Of a DNA stretch of 64,000 bases, positions 8,372-17,152 are shown one piece after another; the first letter of the stretch is position 1, and every line of letters starts with the position of its first letter. A program made the translations under genes and the position numbers. The DNA is from QWHO01 sp039809865 (lineage in GTDB: Bacteria; Vulcanimicrobiota; Xenobia; Xenobiales; QWHO01), in assembly GCA_039809865.1 (NCBI GenBank), contig JBDHVW010000024.1, positions 30,022 to 94,021 of the forward strand. Direction: 5' to 3'. The notes beneath the pieces are model-generated. The model searched no databases. It was not told where the DNA came from and saw nothing but the letters and a program-made list of their open reading frames with translations.

Positions 8372-9214
8372 ATGATGACAATGAGAATCCCCTTATTATT
8401 CGAGCAATCCGAGCGCCCTCACCACGGTCCTCGACCCTGCAACCTTGCTCTGGGCGCCTATATCCCTGGCCGCACAGTCCGCCAGGACCAAGTGGACTGG
8501 GACTGTGTCCTGACCCCCCCTCAAAGCGACGAATCCTGCCCGGGCTGGCTGAGTCAGCGCGAGGTGGTGTTCGCATCGAATCAGGATGGAGTGACAGGAC
8601 TCTACCGCCAGCCAATCGGGCAAGAACCCTCGCTGGGGTTCCCGGTCAGCGGCCTGACGTCAATGGCGATGGACCGTGGAAATGAGCGAGCCTTCTTCAT
8701 TTCGAATGGCAAGCTCTACTACGGCGACCACAAGAGTAAAATTGGCTTCGCGCTGGAAGGCTTCGTGCCGCAGCTGGTGGCGGCAGACCCGACTGGCGCC
8801 GCTGCGTGGGTCGCCGCCGTCTCAGTGCACCAATCCCGCTACCCAGGCACGTTGCTGCGGGTAAACGCTGAAACAGCTTCAGCCGTAACGGTCAAGGTGT
8901 TCGACGTGCCCGTCGGCTCGCTCACCGTCTCGCCGGATGGCGAGAGAGTCGGTTACACCTTGCCTCGAGGCCTTCACGACGAACTATATTGCCTGGACGG
9001 GCGCACTCCGAGAAGAATCATCTGTACCGATGAGGATCCTGGAGGCCAGTATGGCGGGCGTTACCGTGCATCGGCCTTCAGCCCGGACTGCTCGCGCATG
9101 CTGTATACGCTGAGTTACTCGGTTTCGGCGGATCTGAAAGTCATCCGGATTGACGCCAAAAGCCGGCCCCGGCTCTTGAACGGGAACACTCTCTCCGTTT
9201 CTCTCATGGCCTGA
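8372..9214 (+). CDS. TolB/PD40-like beta-propeller protein
   Basis: 280 residues from ATG 8372, chosen because a clean AGGAGG lies at 8363-8368; an upstream extension of the frame to 8069 runs antisense through the neighbour. Repeated blade-like strands (REVVFASNQDGVTGLYRQP, LTVSPDGERVGYTLPRG, SAFSPDCSRMLYTLSY) carry the 'SPDG.R..Y' signature of PD40/TolB propellers. There is no signal peptide, which is unusual for TolB relatives, so it is probably cytoplasmic. The function is unknown. Its last codon is 4 nt from the convergent PIN toxin gene. Confidence 0.65.
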   Translation: MMTMRIPLLFEQSERPHHGPRPCNLALGAYIPGRTVRQDQVDWDCVLTPPQSDESCPGWLSQREVVFASNQDGVTGLYRQPIGQEPSLGFPVSGLTSMAMDRGNERAFFISNGKLYYGDHKSKIGFALEGFVPQLVAADPTGAAAWVAAVSVHQSRYPGTLLRVNAETASAVTVKVFDVPVGSLTVSPDGERVGYTLPRGLHDELYCLDGRTPRRIICTDEDPGGQYGGRYRASAFSPDCSRMLYTLSYSVSADLKVIRIDAKSRPRLLNGNTLSVSLMA

Positions 9215-9218
9215 TAGT

Positions 9219-9842
9219 TCACGAAGGCTCTGGCGGTGATTTGGGCTCGACGAAGAGACCTAGCATGCGAGGACTTTCTACCACCTCGGCTTCCTCGTGA
9301 AGGGCTGCAGCCAGGCGTGGCAAGCCGACGCGGGACATGATTTCGAGATACTCGGCCCAGCTTCTGGGAGGCTTCTTCTTGCGCCGCTGAAGCGCGCGGC
9401 TTGCTTCCAGCACCTGGCTGGCGTAGAGATCGTAAAGATTCACCAGGAATTCGTCCGGATGTTGTGCTTCGAGCTTGAACTCCAAGAGAGCCTTTCGCGG
9501 GAAGTCCTTCAGGTTGGAGGTCACTATGACATCAGCGCCGGCCCTGATGGCTGCCGCGAGCACGTGGCGGTCCTCAGGGTCGGGAAGGCTCAGGCCGCTG
9601 ATCAGGTCTTGGTAACCGGTCACCTCCGGGTCCAGAATAGCCTTCCGCATCGCCGTGAAGAGTCGGTCGACGTCTTCTTCGGTCATTGCGAAGCGCGGGG
9701 ACTGCAAGTGGCGGCGAACTTCACTCAGGACATCTGCACTCCAAACGGCGCGATACATCCTCCGATAGGCCAGTTCAAGGAGGAGGTCCCGGCAAGTGAA
9801 CGGTATCAGCACGCAGGCGTCGAGGAAGGCAACAAAGGCCAT
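9219..9842 (-). CDS. PIN-domain toxin (VapC-like ribonuclease)
   Basis: 207 residues. The N-terminus MAFVAFLDACVLIPF supplies the first PIN acidic residue (Asp8). The later acidic cluster is SLPDPEDRHVLAAAIRAGADVIVTSNLKDFP, the typical D..D...(A/I)..GA..IVT.N..DF block of PIN nucleases. A C-terminal extension of about 80 residues, beyond the usual 130-residue VapC length, is helical and Arg/Lys-rich in part (RRKKKPPRSW). It lies 8 nt downstream of a helix-turn-helix partner on the same strand, a standard antitoxin-toxin order. It is predicted to cleave RNA. Confidence 0.85.
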   Translation of the reverse strand: MAFVAFLDACVLIPFTCRDLLLELAYRRMYRAVWSADVLSEVRRHLQSPRFAMTEEDVDRLFTAMRKAILDPEVTGYQDLISGLSLPDPEDRHVLAAAIRAGADVIVTSNLKDFPRKALLEFKLEAQHPDEFLVNLYDLYASQVLEASRALQRRKKKPPRSWAEYLEIMSRVGLPRLAAALHEEAEVVESPRMLGLFVEPKSPPEPS

Positions 9843-9850
9843 AGACCTAC

Positions 9851-10309
9851 CTACTGCGTGTCCAGACCAACTTCCTCGAAACCCAAGCTCTGCGTTTGCT
9901 CACTGAGGAAGTCCATCGCCTCCTCATGCTCGTGCTGATGCCGCTTTCTGAAGTGCAGAAGATCCTTGAGGAGAATTCTCCTGTGACTACCGACCATCTC
10001 ATAGGGCAACTCCCCGCGATCGAGGAGGTCACGGACAAAGGGTCGACTTACATTGAGGAATTCCGCCGCCTGCTGAGTGGTCAACCGCATGGTGCAGGGC
10101 ATGATCGAAACTGCGTGTCCCTCGGCCATCACCAAGAGAATGCTCTTGACTAGATCGAACACTGCCCTCGGAACTTCGATGCGGTCTTCACCGGCGCACA
10201 GACTCAATTGGGCATGACTTGCCAGGGCTTCCACGGCCGCGCGGGCCTTTAGCGTGTCGTCGGGTGTCGGCGAGACGGGCTCAGTTCCATCGTGTAACTG
10301 TAGAGTCAT
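9851..10309 (-). CDS. excisionase-type HTH antitoxin paired with the PIN toxin
   Basis: 152 residues. The centre reads LTTQQAAEFLNVSRPFVRDLLDRGELPYEMVGSHRRILLKDLLHF, the MerR/excisionase-family winged helix-turn-helix, including the 'GSHRR' wing and the acid/helix tail. The C-terminal 40 residues (HEHEEAMDFLSEQTQSLGFEEV) are acidic, as expected of an antitoxin region that binds its toxin. It is the first gene of a two-gene operon with the PIN protein. Autoregulation through the HTH is likely from family behaviour, but no operator is obvious upstream. Confidence 0.8.
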   Translation of the reverse strand: MTLQLHDGTEPVSPTPDDTLKARAAVEALASHAQLSLCAGEDRIEVPRAVFDLVKSILLVMAEGHAVSIMPCTMRLTTQQAAEFLNVSRPFVRDLLDRGELPYEMVGSHRRILLKDLLHFRKRHQHEHEEAMDFLSEQTQSLGFEEVGLDTQ

Positions 10310-10837
10310 TACGGGAATTTTCGCGCCCTGACGCCTGCGTCCTCCGCAGGCTTCACGCGCTCAACGTCTGTTTCTGCGAATCCTGGCACTTGCTCGCGTT
10401 GTTTTCTCTGCGAGGACGTTGCCCATTGGTCTGGAGGCAGGGTCAGTCCCACGCTGACAACCTATGCAAGGCCCTCCAAATTCAGTTCAGGTCTAAGTCA
10501 CGGGCGCCTATCAGCCAGAATGGCTTCCCTGCAAGCGAATTTCCACGTGCTTACTTCTGACCTCGGAGAGCGGAAAAAGCCGTCCAAATCAGGGTTTACG
10601 GTCCAATGCAGCGGCCGTCGCTCTTACCCGGGAACCTACATGGGCACACAGATCGTTGATTCCTTGCCCGCCGCTGACGCGCGTCCGAGTTGCTCATCGA
10701 CAGGTCGCACGTCGAGTGTCGGGAAGAAGCCTGGAGAGTCGCGCCTGCCGACCACGATGGTCCCGCCAGACTTGCGCCCGAACGACCCCGGGCCTCCGGA
10801 TGCAATGCTGTCGTGGTTCCAGCAGCTGAGAACCACC
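10310..10837. other. 528-bp intergenic stretch without a supported gene
   Basis: Open frames here are short, overlap on both strands and show no family similarity or ribosome binding site. The only recognisable content is a partial copy of the dispersed repeat at about 10615-10643. The stretch includes the promoter side of the PIN/antitoxin operon and the 3' side of the convergent hypothetical gene, but no terminator hairpin with a T run was found. Confidence 0.5.
10615..10643 (+). repeat. dispersed repeat, partial copy C (core only)
   Basis: CGTCGCTCTTACCCGG followed by GAACCTACATGGG reproduces the core of copy A (6401-6431) apart from one missing base. The flanks do not match, and the TGATCA pair is absent. 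It is in the same orientation as copy A and marks the right side of the HEAT/PIN island. Confidence 0.7.
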
Positions 10838-12193
10838 TCAGGATTCGGAGACGTGACGCAGAATGTGCTGGCGCACCCAGTCCGGGTAGGACTGCAGGAG
10901 CTCGGGCACGGATTGCTTCATCTGCTCGAACTCCGCCCGCAGGCGCACGAGCAGAGTCTGGAAGGCCTCGTCGCGCACGACTTGCAGCTGGGAGAGATCG
11001 GTGGCCAGTCGGTCATCTGCCACCAGGGCCAGTGCGCCGGGACAGCCGAGGTCGACATCCGGAATGGGATCCAAAGCCACTCCGTGGATCACTGGAAGCA
11101 GCCATCCGGGCTCATCCAACCCGAGGCGCAAGAGCAACCGGCCGGCCACCCGCGGAAGGCGCCTGCGAAACGACCTGAAGACAAAGTTCACGGCGTTGTC
11201 CGGAACCTGGCTGAGAAAGGGCTCCATCAGAGCTTCATCGGCCGAGTCGATGACGTGTACGCCAAAGTGGTCGGTGCACCGGGCCAGCGGATAGAAGCCC
11301 TGCTGCGGCTGCTCCGAGCGGGTCAACTCCCAGTCCGGCTGGGGACCCTCCAGGGCGCGCCACTCCACCAGATGCACGCAATCGGGTCCTACGTCGACCA
11401 CCGAGGAGCGGGCCTGACGCAACGTGTACCCGAAGGCGTCGGGGCTGACAGTGGTCAGCCGTTCGCCGACTCTCAGGTTGCGCGTGGTCCGAACGCTTGG
11501 CAGCGGAGCGAGCAAACCCCGCTGGCTCGTCGAGAGCAAATTGCGCTCGACCAGAGGGTGGTCCCGGCGATAGACGTTCAACTTGAGAAACGAGGGGCAG
11601 GCGATGAGCTGCCGACTGCAAAGTCGCTTCGGGAACAAGCCCGGATTGTTGATCGGCCGGCCGTGGAGCAGGACCGGAACAGGGGTGTAAGCGCATCGCT
11701 CGGAGCAGAGCCGGTGCTCGGCCAGAGGCCGAAACAGGGCGGCAGTGCTCAACCGGCGATGCAAACGAAGCACGAAGCCCGGCGACGGCTGACTTTGAAT
11801 CCAACCTTGACGGCTGTCGAAGCACCCCTCGGGGCAGCTGATCCGAGCCCAGGCAGGGGCTTGGGACAAAACGGCCTGCCAGGCCCAGGCCAGTTGTCGC
11901 AGAGGCGGCTCCAGGTTCGGCTGAAAGGGGCCCCGCACGGCCCGACAAACATCGGCGCGACTCAAGCCGGGTCCGGTCAATTCTGCTTCGAAGCGCACCT
12001 TTTGCACACCCAGGCTTAGCTTGACAAGGCTGCAGCCAAGCGCCACGGCCGCCTGGATCAGTTTCAGCAGATACAGCCCGGGCGAGAGCCCGTGCGCCTG
12101 CAACTGGCTGGCCGCCCGCGCCTCGTCGAGCGTAAACTCCCCCTGACTCTCGGTGTCGCCCTCGTCGTGAAGTTGGCTCAGCACCCTGTCCAC
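10838..12193 (-). CDS. hypothetical protein, possible GHKL-like N-terminal segment
   Basis: About 451 residues if GTG 12193 is the start; the frame is open to 12319, but there it overlaps the divergent gene. The N-terminus, GEFTLDEARAASQLQAHGLSPGLYLLKLIQAAVALGCSLVKLSL, resembles the first helix of GHKL/Hsp90-type ATPase-like proteins ('..Y.LeLVQaAvasGa..v'). The expected Asn and DxGxG nucleotide motifs are not seen, so this is weak. The rest is Arg/Leu-rich with several Cys residues and is not recognised. It may form a divergent pair with the HEAT/zinc-finger gene. Confidence 0.55.
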   Translation of the reverse strand: MDRVLSQLHDEGDTESQGEFTLDEARAASQLQAHGLSPGLYLLKLIQAAVALGCSLVKLSLGVQKVRFEAELTGPGLSRADVCRAVRGPFQPNLEPPLRQLAWAWQAVLSQAPAWARISCPEGCFDSRQGWIQSQPSPGFVLRLHRRLSTAALFRPLAEHRLCSERCAYTPVPVLLHGRPINNPGLFPKRLCSRQLIACPSFLKLNVYRRDHPLVERNLLSTSQRGLLAPLPSVRTTRNLRVGERLTTVSPDAFGYTLRQARSSVVDVGPDCVHLVEWRALEGPQPDWELTRSEQPQQGFYPLARCTDHFGVHVIDSADEALMEPFLSQVPDNAVNFVFRSFRRRLPRVAGRLLLRLGLDEPGWLLPVIHGVALDPIPDVDLGCPGALALVADDRLATDLSQLQVVRDEAFQTLLVRLRAEFEQMKQSVPELLQSYPDWVRQHILRHVSES

Positions 12194-12282
12194 CAAGACC
12201 AGGGTTGCCCGGCCCGGGCCTGGTTTCCTACTCCAGACGGATCTGCGCGGGTGGGCCCGGTCCGACCGTCGAAACCGGACCT

Positions 12283-13068
12283 GTGAGCTGGTTTTCGGGT
12301 TGGGGAGCGCCCGGCGCACTCAAGGACGACCTTCAACCGCTGGGACGACTGCGGGACCGGGCCATCGCGTTCGTGATGAAAGGCCGCGACCGCGCTGTGC
12401 TGGAGCAGATTCCCGGCGGAGCCTGTCTCGGAGGGACCTATCTCCACCAGACCGAGGACCCTCTCCGTTTGTTTCGGCTGGCCGAGCTGTACCGTGCGGC
12501 AGCGCCCGTCGTATCGCCGTTCTGGGGCGGCGGTCTGGAGCCGATCGAGCCTTTCCTACGCAAGGCGGGCCCCCTTCGGGCCGAAGTCGTGCGGCGGATG
12601 TTAGAGTCGCTGGGGATGAAGGCCGACTCTCTGGTCCACTCCTGTCTCAAGATGAAGGGTCAGGAAGCGCCGGAGGCGGCGCTGCTCGAAGGTCTGGAGG
12701 GCTGGGCGAAGCTGGCGCTTTCTTGCGACGCGCTCTGGCTGGCTGCCTGGAAGGCTCCGCGACCCGGCGTGACACACCTGATCGAATATGCGGCCGGGCA
12801 CCTTTCCCGGATGCCTGACTCCTGGCAACCCGAGTTGGCTCGCTTTGTGGCCTGGGGAAGCCCACAGACGGGGAGCCCCGTGCTGGAATGGCTCGACCGG
12901 ATGGGTCCCGCCCCCGTGAACACCCTCCTGATGCGACACGGGCGTCTGGACTCCGCCGACTGCGTGCCAGCGCTGGTCGAAGTGCTCGGCGGTCGAGAGG
13001 GCCGTCGGCGTCCTGGAAACCAATCGCAACCAGGACATCCAAAAGGCGGTTCGGCGCCTGAAAGGTGA
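12283..13068 (+). CDS. HEAT-like repeat protein, reading frame broken near its 3' end
   Basis: About 262 residues from a probable GTG at 12283. Helical repeats with leucine-rich spacing (LFRLAELYRAAAPVVSPFWGG, LRAEVVRRMLESLGMKAD, VLEWLDRMGPAPVNTLLMRHG) suggest an alpha-solenoid. After VPALVEVLGGRE the frame turns into low-quality RRRPGNQSQPGHP sequence and stops at 13068. The +1 frame continues with normal coding character to 13276. A single extra G in the GGG at 12999-13001 would restore one 330-residue protein. No Shine-Dalgarno is visible and the start is uncertain. It is divergent from the gene ending at 10838. Confidence 0.65.
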   Translation: MSWFSGWGAPGALKDDLQPLGRLRDRAIAFVMKGRDRAVLEQIPGGACLGGTYLHQTEDPLRLFRLAELYRAAAPVVSPFWGGGLEPIEPFLRKAGPLRAEVVRRMLESLGMKADSLVHSCLKMKGQEAPEAALLEGLEGWAKLALSCDALWLAAWKAPRPGVTHLIEYAAGHLSRMPDSWQPELARFVAWGSPQTGSPVLEWLDRMGPAPVNTLLMRHGRLDSADCVPALVEVLGGREGRRRPGNQSQPGHPKGGSAPER

Positions 13069-13276
13069 GCCCGAGCCCGCTCCGCCGCCCGAGCAACATC
13101 CTGGTCGTTGCACACTGTGCGCCGCAGAGGCCCATCCCGAGCGCTACCTCTGCCAGGACTGCTTGAGCCGCGAGAGCTCCAGGCCGCGCCAGGAACGGCA
13201 ATACTGCACCGAGTGCGGTGCGCGGGGTGGGCTGAAAGGTGGGCGCAGCGTCTGCTTCATGTGCTGGAACGATTGA
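13002..13276 (+). pseudogene. out-of-frame C-terminal zinc-finger part of the preceding gene
   Basis: In the frame ending at TGA 13274-13276, translation gives AVGVLETNRNQDIQKAVRRLKG, a Pro-rich linker, and then two Cys pairs: CTLC...CQDC and CTEC...CFMC, closing with WND. The CxxC-x14-CxxC and CxxC-x14-CxxC spacing is that of a treble-clef or ribbon-type zinc-binding module. It has no start codon or ribosome site of its own and continues the HEAT-like gene smoothly if one base is removed near 13000. It is therefore the true C-terminus of that gene, separated by a mutation or a sequencing error. Confidence 0.7.
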
Positions 13277-13333
13277 ACGGCGCAGCGTGACGAACTGGGG
13301 TGCCTGATTCAGGTCCTACCAAGGCAGGTCCCC

Positions 13334-15028
13334 ATGCCCCTTCCGCGAACCGCCGCAAGCATGAAAAAGCTGATCATCGGTCTCGCCCTGCTCACTACGC
13401 TCTACGGCTGCGGAGGCAGCGAGGACACCTCTTCCTCCGCCGCCCAGCCCATCACTCCGGTGCCGGTCACCGACGAGCAACGGGTGCAGCAGGCCATGGT
13501 CGACGACCCGGCCACGGCGGTTCAGCTCATTCCCTCGAAGCATCTCGATCCGATCCCGCAGTCGACCAACCCGAGGGGCACCCCGATGACCATCTCGGTG
13601 GCCGACCTCGAGACCGCCTACGAAACGCTCTTCTGCAGTCTGAACTCGAGCCTCGGCGTCACCAAGAGCACACCCCAGGTGGCCGCCGACATCCAGTTCA
13701 TCCAGAGCCAGAGCGGCACCGGGTTCTTTGACCTCAACGCGCAGCCCATCCTGAACAACCCCCTGGGCGTCACGGGCGTCTCCTTCCAGCCGGTCGACTA
13801 CAGCACCACCGTGCCCCTGCCGGCGGGCAACCAGACCTTCCAGGTGTCGGGGGGCCTCCTCATGCCCGTCGGCATCACCAAAGACCAGATCAAAGGCGTG
13901 GTGGTCTATTTCCACGGCACGACCTTCAACAAATCCCAGGTGGGCTCGGAATACCAGAACAACAACGAGACCCAGCTGACGGCCCAGGTCTTCGGCTCGC
14001 AGGGCTACATCGTCGTCATCCCCGACTACGTCGGTCAGGGCGTGGACTGGCAGGATGCGCACCCCTACGTGCTCTACCCGAAGGTCTCGGCCCAGACCGC
14101 GGTCGACATGCTGACCGCCGTGCAGCCCCTCATCGCCAGCCAGTACGGCTTCCAGAATGGCGATCCGGCCCTCAAGCTCTTCTCGGCAGGTTACTCCGAG
14201 GGCGGCTCCTACTCGCTCTGGTTCAACAGCTACCTGAGCAGCAACCCCGGCCTGCTGTCGAGCTTCTACGTCCTCACCCACTCGGTCGGAATGGAGGGGG
14301 CCTACAATACCTCCTCCATCACCTACGGCTACCTGTTCGACGATGTCAGCACCGGCGGGGGTGACCCGTACAACGTGCAATCGCAGACCCTGGTCAACAT
14401 CGTCAAGCCCATCCTGAGCGCCGACGCGTTCCTGTCCTACGCCGTTTACTCCGCGAGCTCCGACTTCGACAATATCTTCAACTCGCGGTTCTTCAACATG
14501 AGCACCACCTTCCCGGTGCCGCAAAGCCTGGCCAACGTGAACGGGTCCCAGGTCACCATCGCCGCGGCCTTCGCGCAGCCCGACACGACCATCGCCACCC
14601 AGCTGCTGGCGGCAGGCCTGGGCAAGACGGCCAACGGGGCCAGCTACCCGGGACCCCTGGAGCTCCTGACCTCCAGCAGCAACGGCATCAGCTCGCTGGT
14701 CAGCTCCACCCTGCTGCAGCCGGGGCCGCTGGCCGAGCTGCAGCAAGTTCTCGTGGCCGCCGACCTCGACCTCAGCCCCTGCGCCAACCAGGGCGTGAGC
14801 ATCGTCACGCTGGACGAGGACTCGGTGGTCGTCCCCAACAACTTCGACTTCATCCAGGCCACCTATCCCGGCAAGATCCTGAACGCCTACAAGATCGACC
14901 ACACCCAGCTCCAGGTGCTGTCTCCCTTCAGCCCCAAGCTCGGGAAGGCGATCTTCCAGCCCGCCGACCACCTGAACGGACCGGTCTACGAGTTCCTGTA
15001 CGCGCTGAACATCTTCAACGGCTTCTAA
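13334..15028 (+). CDS. secreted lipoprotein, alpha/beta-hydrolase (secretory lipase-like)
   Basis: 564 residues from ATG 13334 (AAGGCAGG just upstream). An internal ATG at 13361 gives the cleaner lipoprotein signal MKKLIIGLALLTTLYGCGG with a lipobox Cys. Downstream is an alpha/beta-hydrolase: the oxyanion strand VVYFHGTTFNKS, then YIVVIPDYVGQG, then the nucleophile elbow SAGYSEGGSYS (Ser about 288). Spacing resembles secretory lipase (LIP family) and feruloyl-esterase-like enzymes. An acid/His pair is plausible in SIVTLDEDSVV and YKIDHTQLQV near the C-terminus. It is predicted to be anchored at the cell envelope and to hydrolyse esters of unknown substrate. It is convergent with the GST gene. 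Confidence 0.8.
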   Translation: MPLPRTAASMKKLIIGLALLTTLYGCGGSEDTSSSAAQPITPVPVTDEQRVQQAMVDDPATAVQLIPSKHLDPIPQSTNPRGTPMTISVADLETAYETLFCSLNSSLGVTKSTPQVAADIQFIQSQSGTGFFDLNAQPILNNPLGVTGVSFQPVDYSTTVPLPAGNQTFQVSGGLLMPVGITKDQIKGVVVYFHGTTFNKSQVGSEYQNNNETQLTAQVFGSQGYIVVIPDYVGQGVDWQDAHPYVLYPKVSAQTAVDMLTAVQPLIASQYGFQNGDPALKLFSAGYSEGGSYSLWFNSYLSSNPGLLSSFYVLTHSVGMEGAYNTSSITYGYLFDDVSTGGGDPYNVQSQTLVNIVKPILSADAFLSYAVYSASSDFDNIFNSRFFNMSTTFPVPQSLANVNGSQVTIAAAFAQPDTTIATQLLAAGLGKTANGASYPGPLELLTSSSNGISSLVSSTLLQPGPLAELQQVLVAADLDLSPCANQGVSIVTLDEDSVVVPNNFDFIQATYPGKILNAYKIDHTQLQVLSPFSPKLGKAIFQPADHLNGPVYEFLYALNIFNGF

Positions 15029-15040
15029 ACCACCAGGACG

Positions 15041-15658
15041 TCAGGCGAGAGCCGCGTAGTAGGAGGCGACCCTGGGTAGAGCCTCGATCCTGTGATGGTG
15101 CTCGACCAGCCGGGGCGCGACGCGGTCGGGCAGGTCGGCCGGAATGTGGTCGAAGCGACCGCTCCGCAAAAAGCGAGTGAAGAGAAACGCCCGCAGGTCC
15201 GCCACCGAGAGGCTGGAGCCGGCGAAGAACTCTCCCCCGGCGGCTTCCAGACGGGTCTGCAGGCACTCGAGAAGGTGCTTGAGGGGGCCGTCCACCATGG
15301 CCTCGCGGGCCTTCTTCTTCTCGTCGTCGGCCAGATGAACGGTGCCGCCCACTCGGATCGACATATCCTCGATGACGTCCAGGACCTCGTCGCATAGCGC
15401 CGCCTGCCAGGGGTCGGCGGGGTAGAGTCCGGCCAGTTTCCCGACGAACCTGGCCACGGTATTGGACTGACAGACCTGCTGGCCGTCCACCTCGAGCACC
15501 GGTAAGACCCCGAAAGGCGTGTGCGGCTTGAGAGCGGGCCAGTCCGACCTGGCAATGCGCGCATCCTCGAAGGGCACGCCTCCCAGGGTAAACGCCAGCC
15601 GGGCAATGTCGCCGCGGTCGGCGGCAAAATCGAAGTAAATCAGTTTGTAGTGAGGCAT
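15041..15658 (-). CDS. glutathione S-transferase family protein
   Basis: 205 residues. The N-terminal thioredoxin-like domain starts YKLIYFDFAADRGDIARLAFTLGGVPFEDARI and carries the glutathione-binding loop PFGVLPVLEVDG with the cis-Pro, then QSNTVARFVGK. The C-terminal helical domain includes FAGSSLSVADLRAFLF, the N-capping box/hydrophobic staple motif of GSTs. Length and layout match sigma-like or bacterial GSTs. It is a cytoplasmic enzyme for glutathione conjugation or peroxide handling, with unknown substrate. It is convergent with the lipase-like gene (12-nt gap) and sits 20 nt downstream of the next gene on its own strand, so cotranscription is possible. Confidence 0.9.
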   Translation of the reverse strand: MPHYKLIYFDFAADRGDIARLAFTLGGVPFEDARIARSDWPALKPHTPFGVLPVLEVDGQQVCQSNTVARFVGKLAGLYPADPWQAALCDEVLDVIEDMSIRVGGTVHLADDEKKKAREAMVDGPLKHLLECLQTRLEAAGGEFFAGSSLSVADLRAFLFTRFLRSGRFDHIPADLPDRVAPRLVEHHHRIEALPRVASYYAALA

Positions 15659-15678
15659 GACCGCGAGTTCGCGCCAGG

Positions 15679-17097
15679 CTACCCCGTCCCTGGTGCCAGG
15701 TTCAGCAACTCCCGCGTTCGTCTTAGAACGATAGCCGCTCCGGCAACGACGCAGCCACGTCGGGCGGGCTCGTCCAGGTAAGTCAGCAGGTTTACCGCGA
15801 GGCGCTGGCCCAGACCGGCCAGGCGGAAGGGCTGAACCTGCGCGACCGTGTGGGGGAAGTCCTCGATCTCTCGCAGGATCTCGCGCTCCAGTTCGGTAGG
15901 GGGAGCTTGAACGCCAACCTCGCCAGGCTGGTCCGGAATGCTCGCGAGTTGAGCGAGCGCACGGTCAAAGCTCCCATCATCGCGACGACCCCGTGCCAGC
16001 GTGACGCCGGGCTTGGCCAGCAAGATCTGAAAAGCCCCCGCACCGGGAGCCAGGAGCTCGTCCTCCCCCCAGGTCCACCAGTGCTTGCCACCGTAGCAAC
16101 GATGCGCGTGACGCACGATGTCCTGGGTGGCGGTCCCGCTATGGCAGCTGTCCCACCCGTCCCGGATCGCACGGACTTCGAGGAGGGCCCGGCGCAGGTT
16201 CTCGGTTGCGCGAGCGCCCTCGAGCACCTGGAAGGTATCGGGGTAGTGCCATTCACTGGTCCAGAGCAAATTGCCATGCAGATTCCCGAGTTGAGCCAGG
16301 TGCTGCAGGAAGAAGTGGCAGTCGCTCTCGGAGACCTCCTCCAGAAACTCGCAGCGTCCCCCTGTCATGCGCGCCTGGGTCTCCGCCAACAGGCCGAAAC
16401 GAGTCCGTGTTCCACCGACCGGCATCACGTAGTGGCCCGGCCGCACCAGCTCCGAGCCGTAGGTGGCGGCTCGCGCGAGACAGTCGGAGAGGGCGCGCCA
16501 CAAGGCCTGTGGACGCCAACGCAGGCCCACGCGGTGGGTCCGCGGACCGCAGATCGGCAGCAGCTCGACCAGGTCGGAAGAGCCCGTGACCTGCTTGTGG
16601 ATCTCCAGGTCGACCGAGGAGACCATCGTGCGGACCGGCTCCACGCCCAATTCGCGAGCGAGTTGCTCGCGGACGAGCCCGGCGGGCCGCGGACTCCACC
16701 TCGGGGCGGGCCGAAGCCGGGCGAACCGAGGGGAGCCAAACTGGAGGTAGACCCCGGGCACGAGATGGATTCCCCCGACAAGATACCGGTGCGAGTGGGC
16801 GTCGTCTTCCGAGCCGACGAACTCCGTGATCGTCGTCCCGGGCCCGTAGCGCAGCTCGCCCGAGCACTCGAGCCGATCTCCGTGCAGTTCCACCACGGAC
16901 TCTCGCTCGAACAGGACCGTCACCCCGGAATACATCCAGACCGGTGCCTCGGCCAGCGGTGGCCGAAACACTCCCGAGAGGTCGGCATGGGTGAGCAGGA
17001 ATCCATCCCCGTCGGGCGGCCCCAGTCGCCGGTACACCTGGTCGCGCGAGGCCCCCGGTCGTAGCCCGTAGACCGTCATGTCGCCGTGTGCGTTCAT
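15679..17097 (-). CDS. hypothetical protein, ~472 aa
   Basis: Start ATG 17097 (MNAHGDMTVYGLRPGASRDQ), or ATG 17079 six codons later. The first 40 residues, YGLRPGASRDQVYRRLGPPDGDGF, resemble the 'G.s...V...LG.P' element of SmpA/OmlA-like domains. A second segment with LEVRAIRDGWDSCHSGTATQDIVRHAHRCYGG is Cys/His/Trp-rich and could bind a metal, which is inference only. No signal peptide. The frame remains open far upstream, but that part is antisense to the PilO-like gene and is a shadow. It is divergent from that gene, sharing a palindrome-rich control region. Confidence 0.7.
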   Translation of the reverse strand: MNAHGDMTVYGLRPGASRDQVYRRLGPPDGDGFLLTHADLSGVFRPPLAEAPVWMYSGVTVLFERESVVELHGDRLECSGELRYGPGTTITEFVGSEDDAHSHRYLVGGIHLVPGVYLQFGSPRFARLRPAPRWSPRPAGLVREQLARELGVEPVRTMVSSVDLEIHKQVTGSSDLVELLPICGPRTHRVGLRWRPQALWRALSDCLARAATYGSELVRPGHYVMPVGGTRTRFGLLAETQARMTGGRCEFLEEVSESDCHFFLQHLAQLGNLHGNLLWTSEWHYPDTFQVLEGARATENLRRALLEVRAIRDGWDSCHSGTATQDIVRHAHRCYGGKHWWTWGEDELLAPGAGAFQILLAKPGVTLARGRRDDGSFDRALAQLASIPDQPGEVGVQAPPTELEREILREIEDFPHTVAQVQPFRLAGLGQRLAVNLLTYLDEPARRGCVVAGAAIVLRRTRELLNLAPGTG

Positions 17098-17152
17098 TCT
17101 GTGGAGAATGCGCCGCGAGCTGGCCGATCGCCTGGGCAGGTCGCGAGCACGT

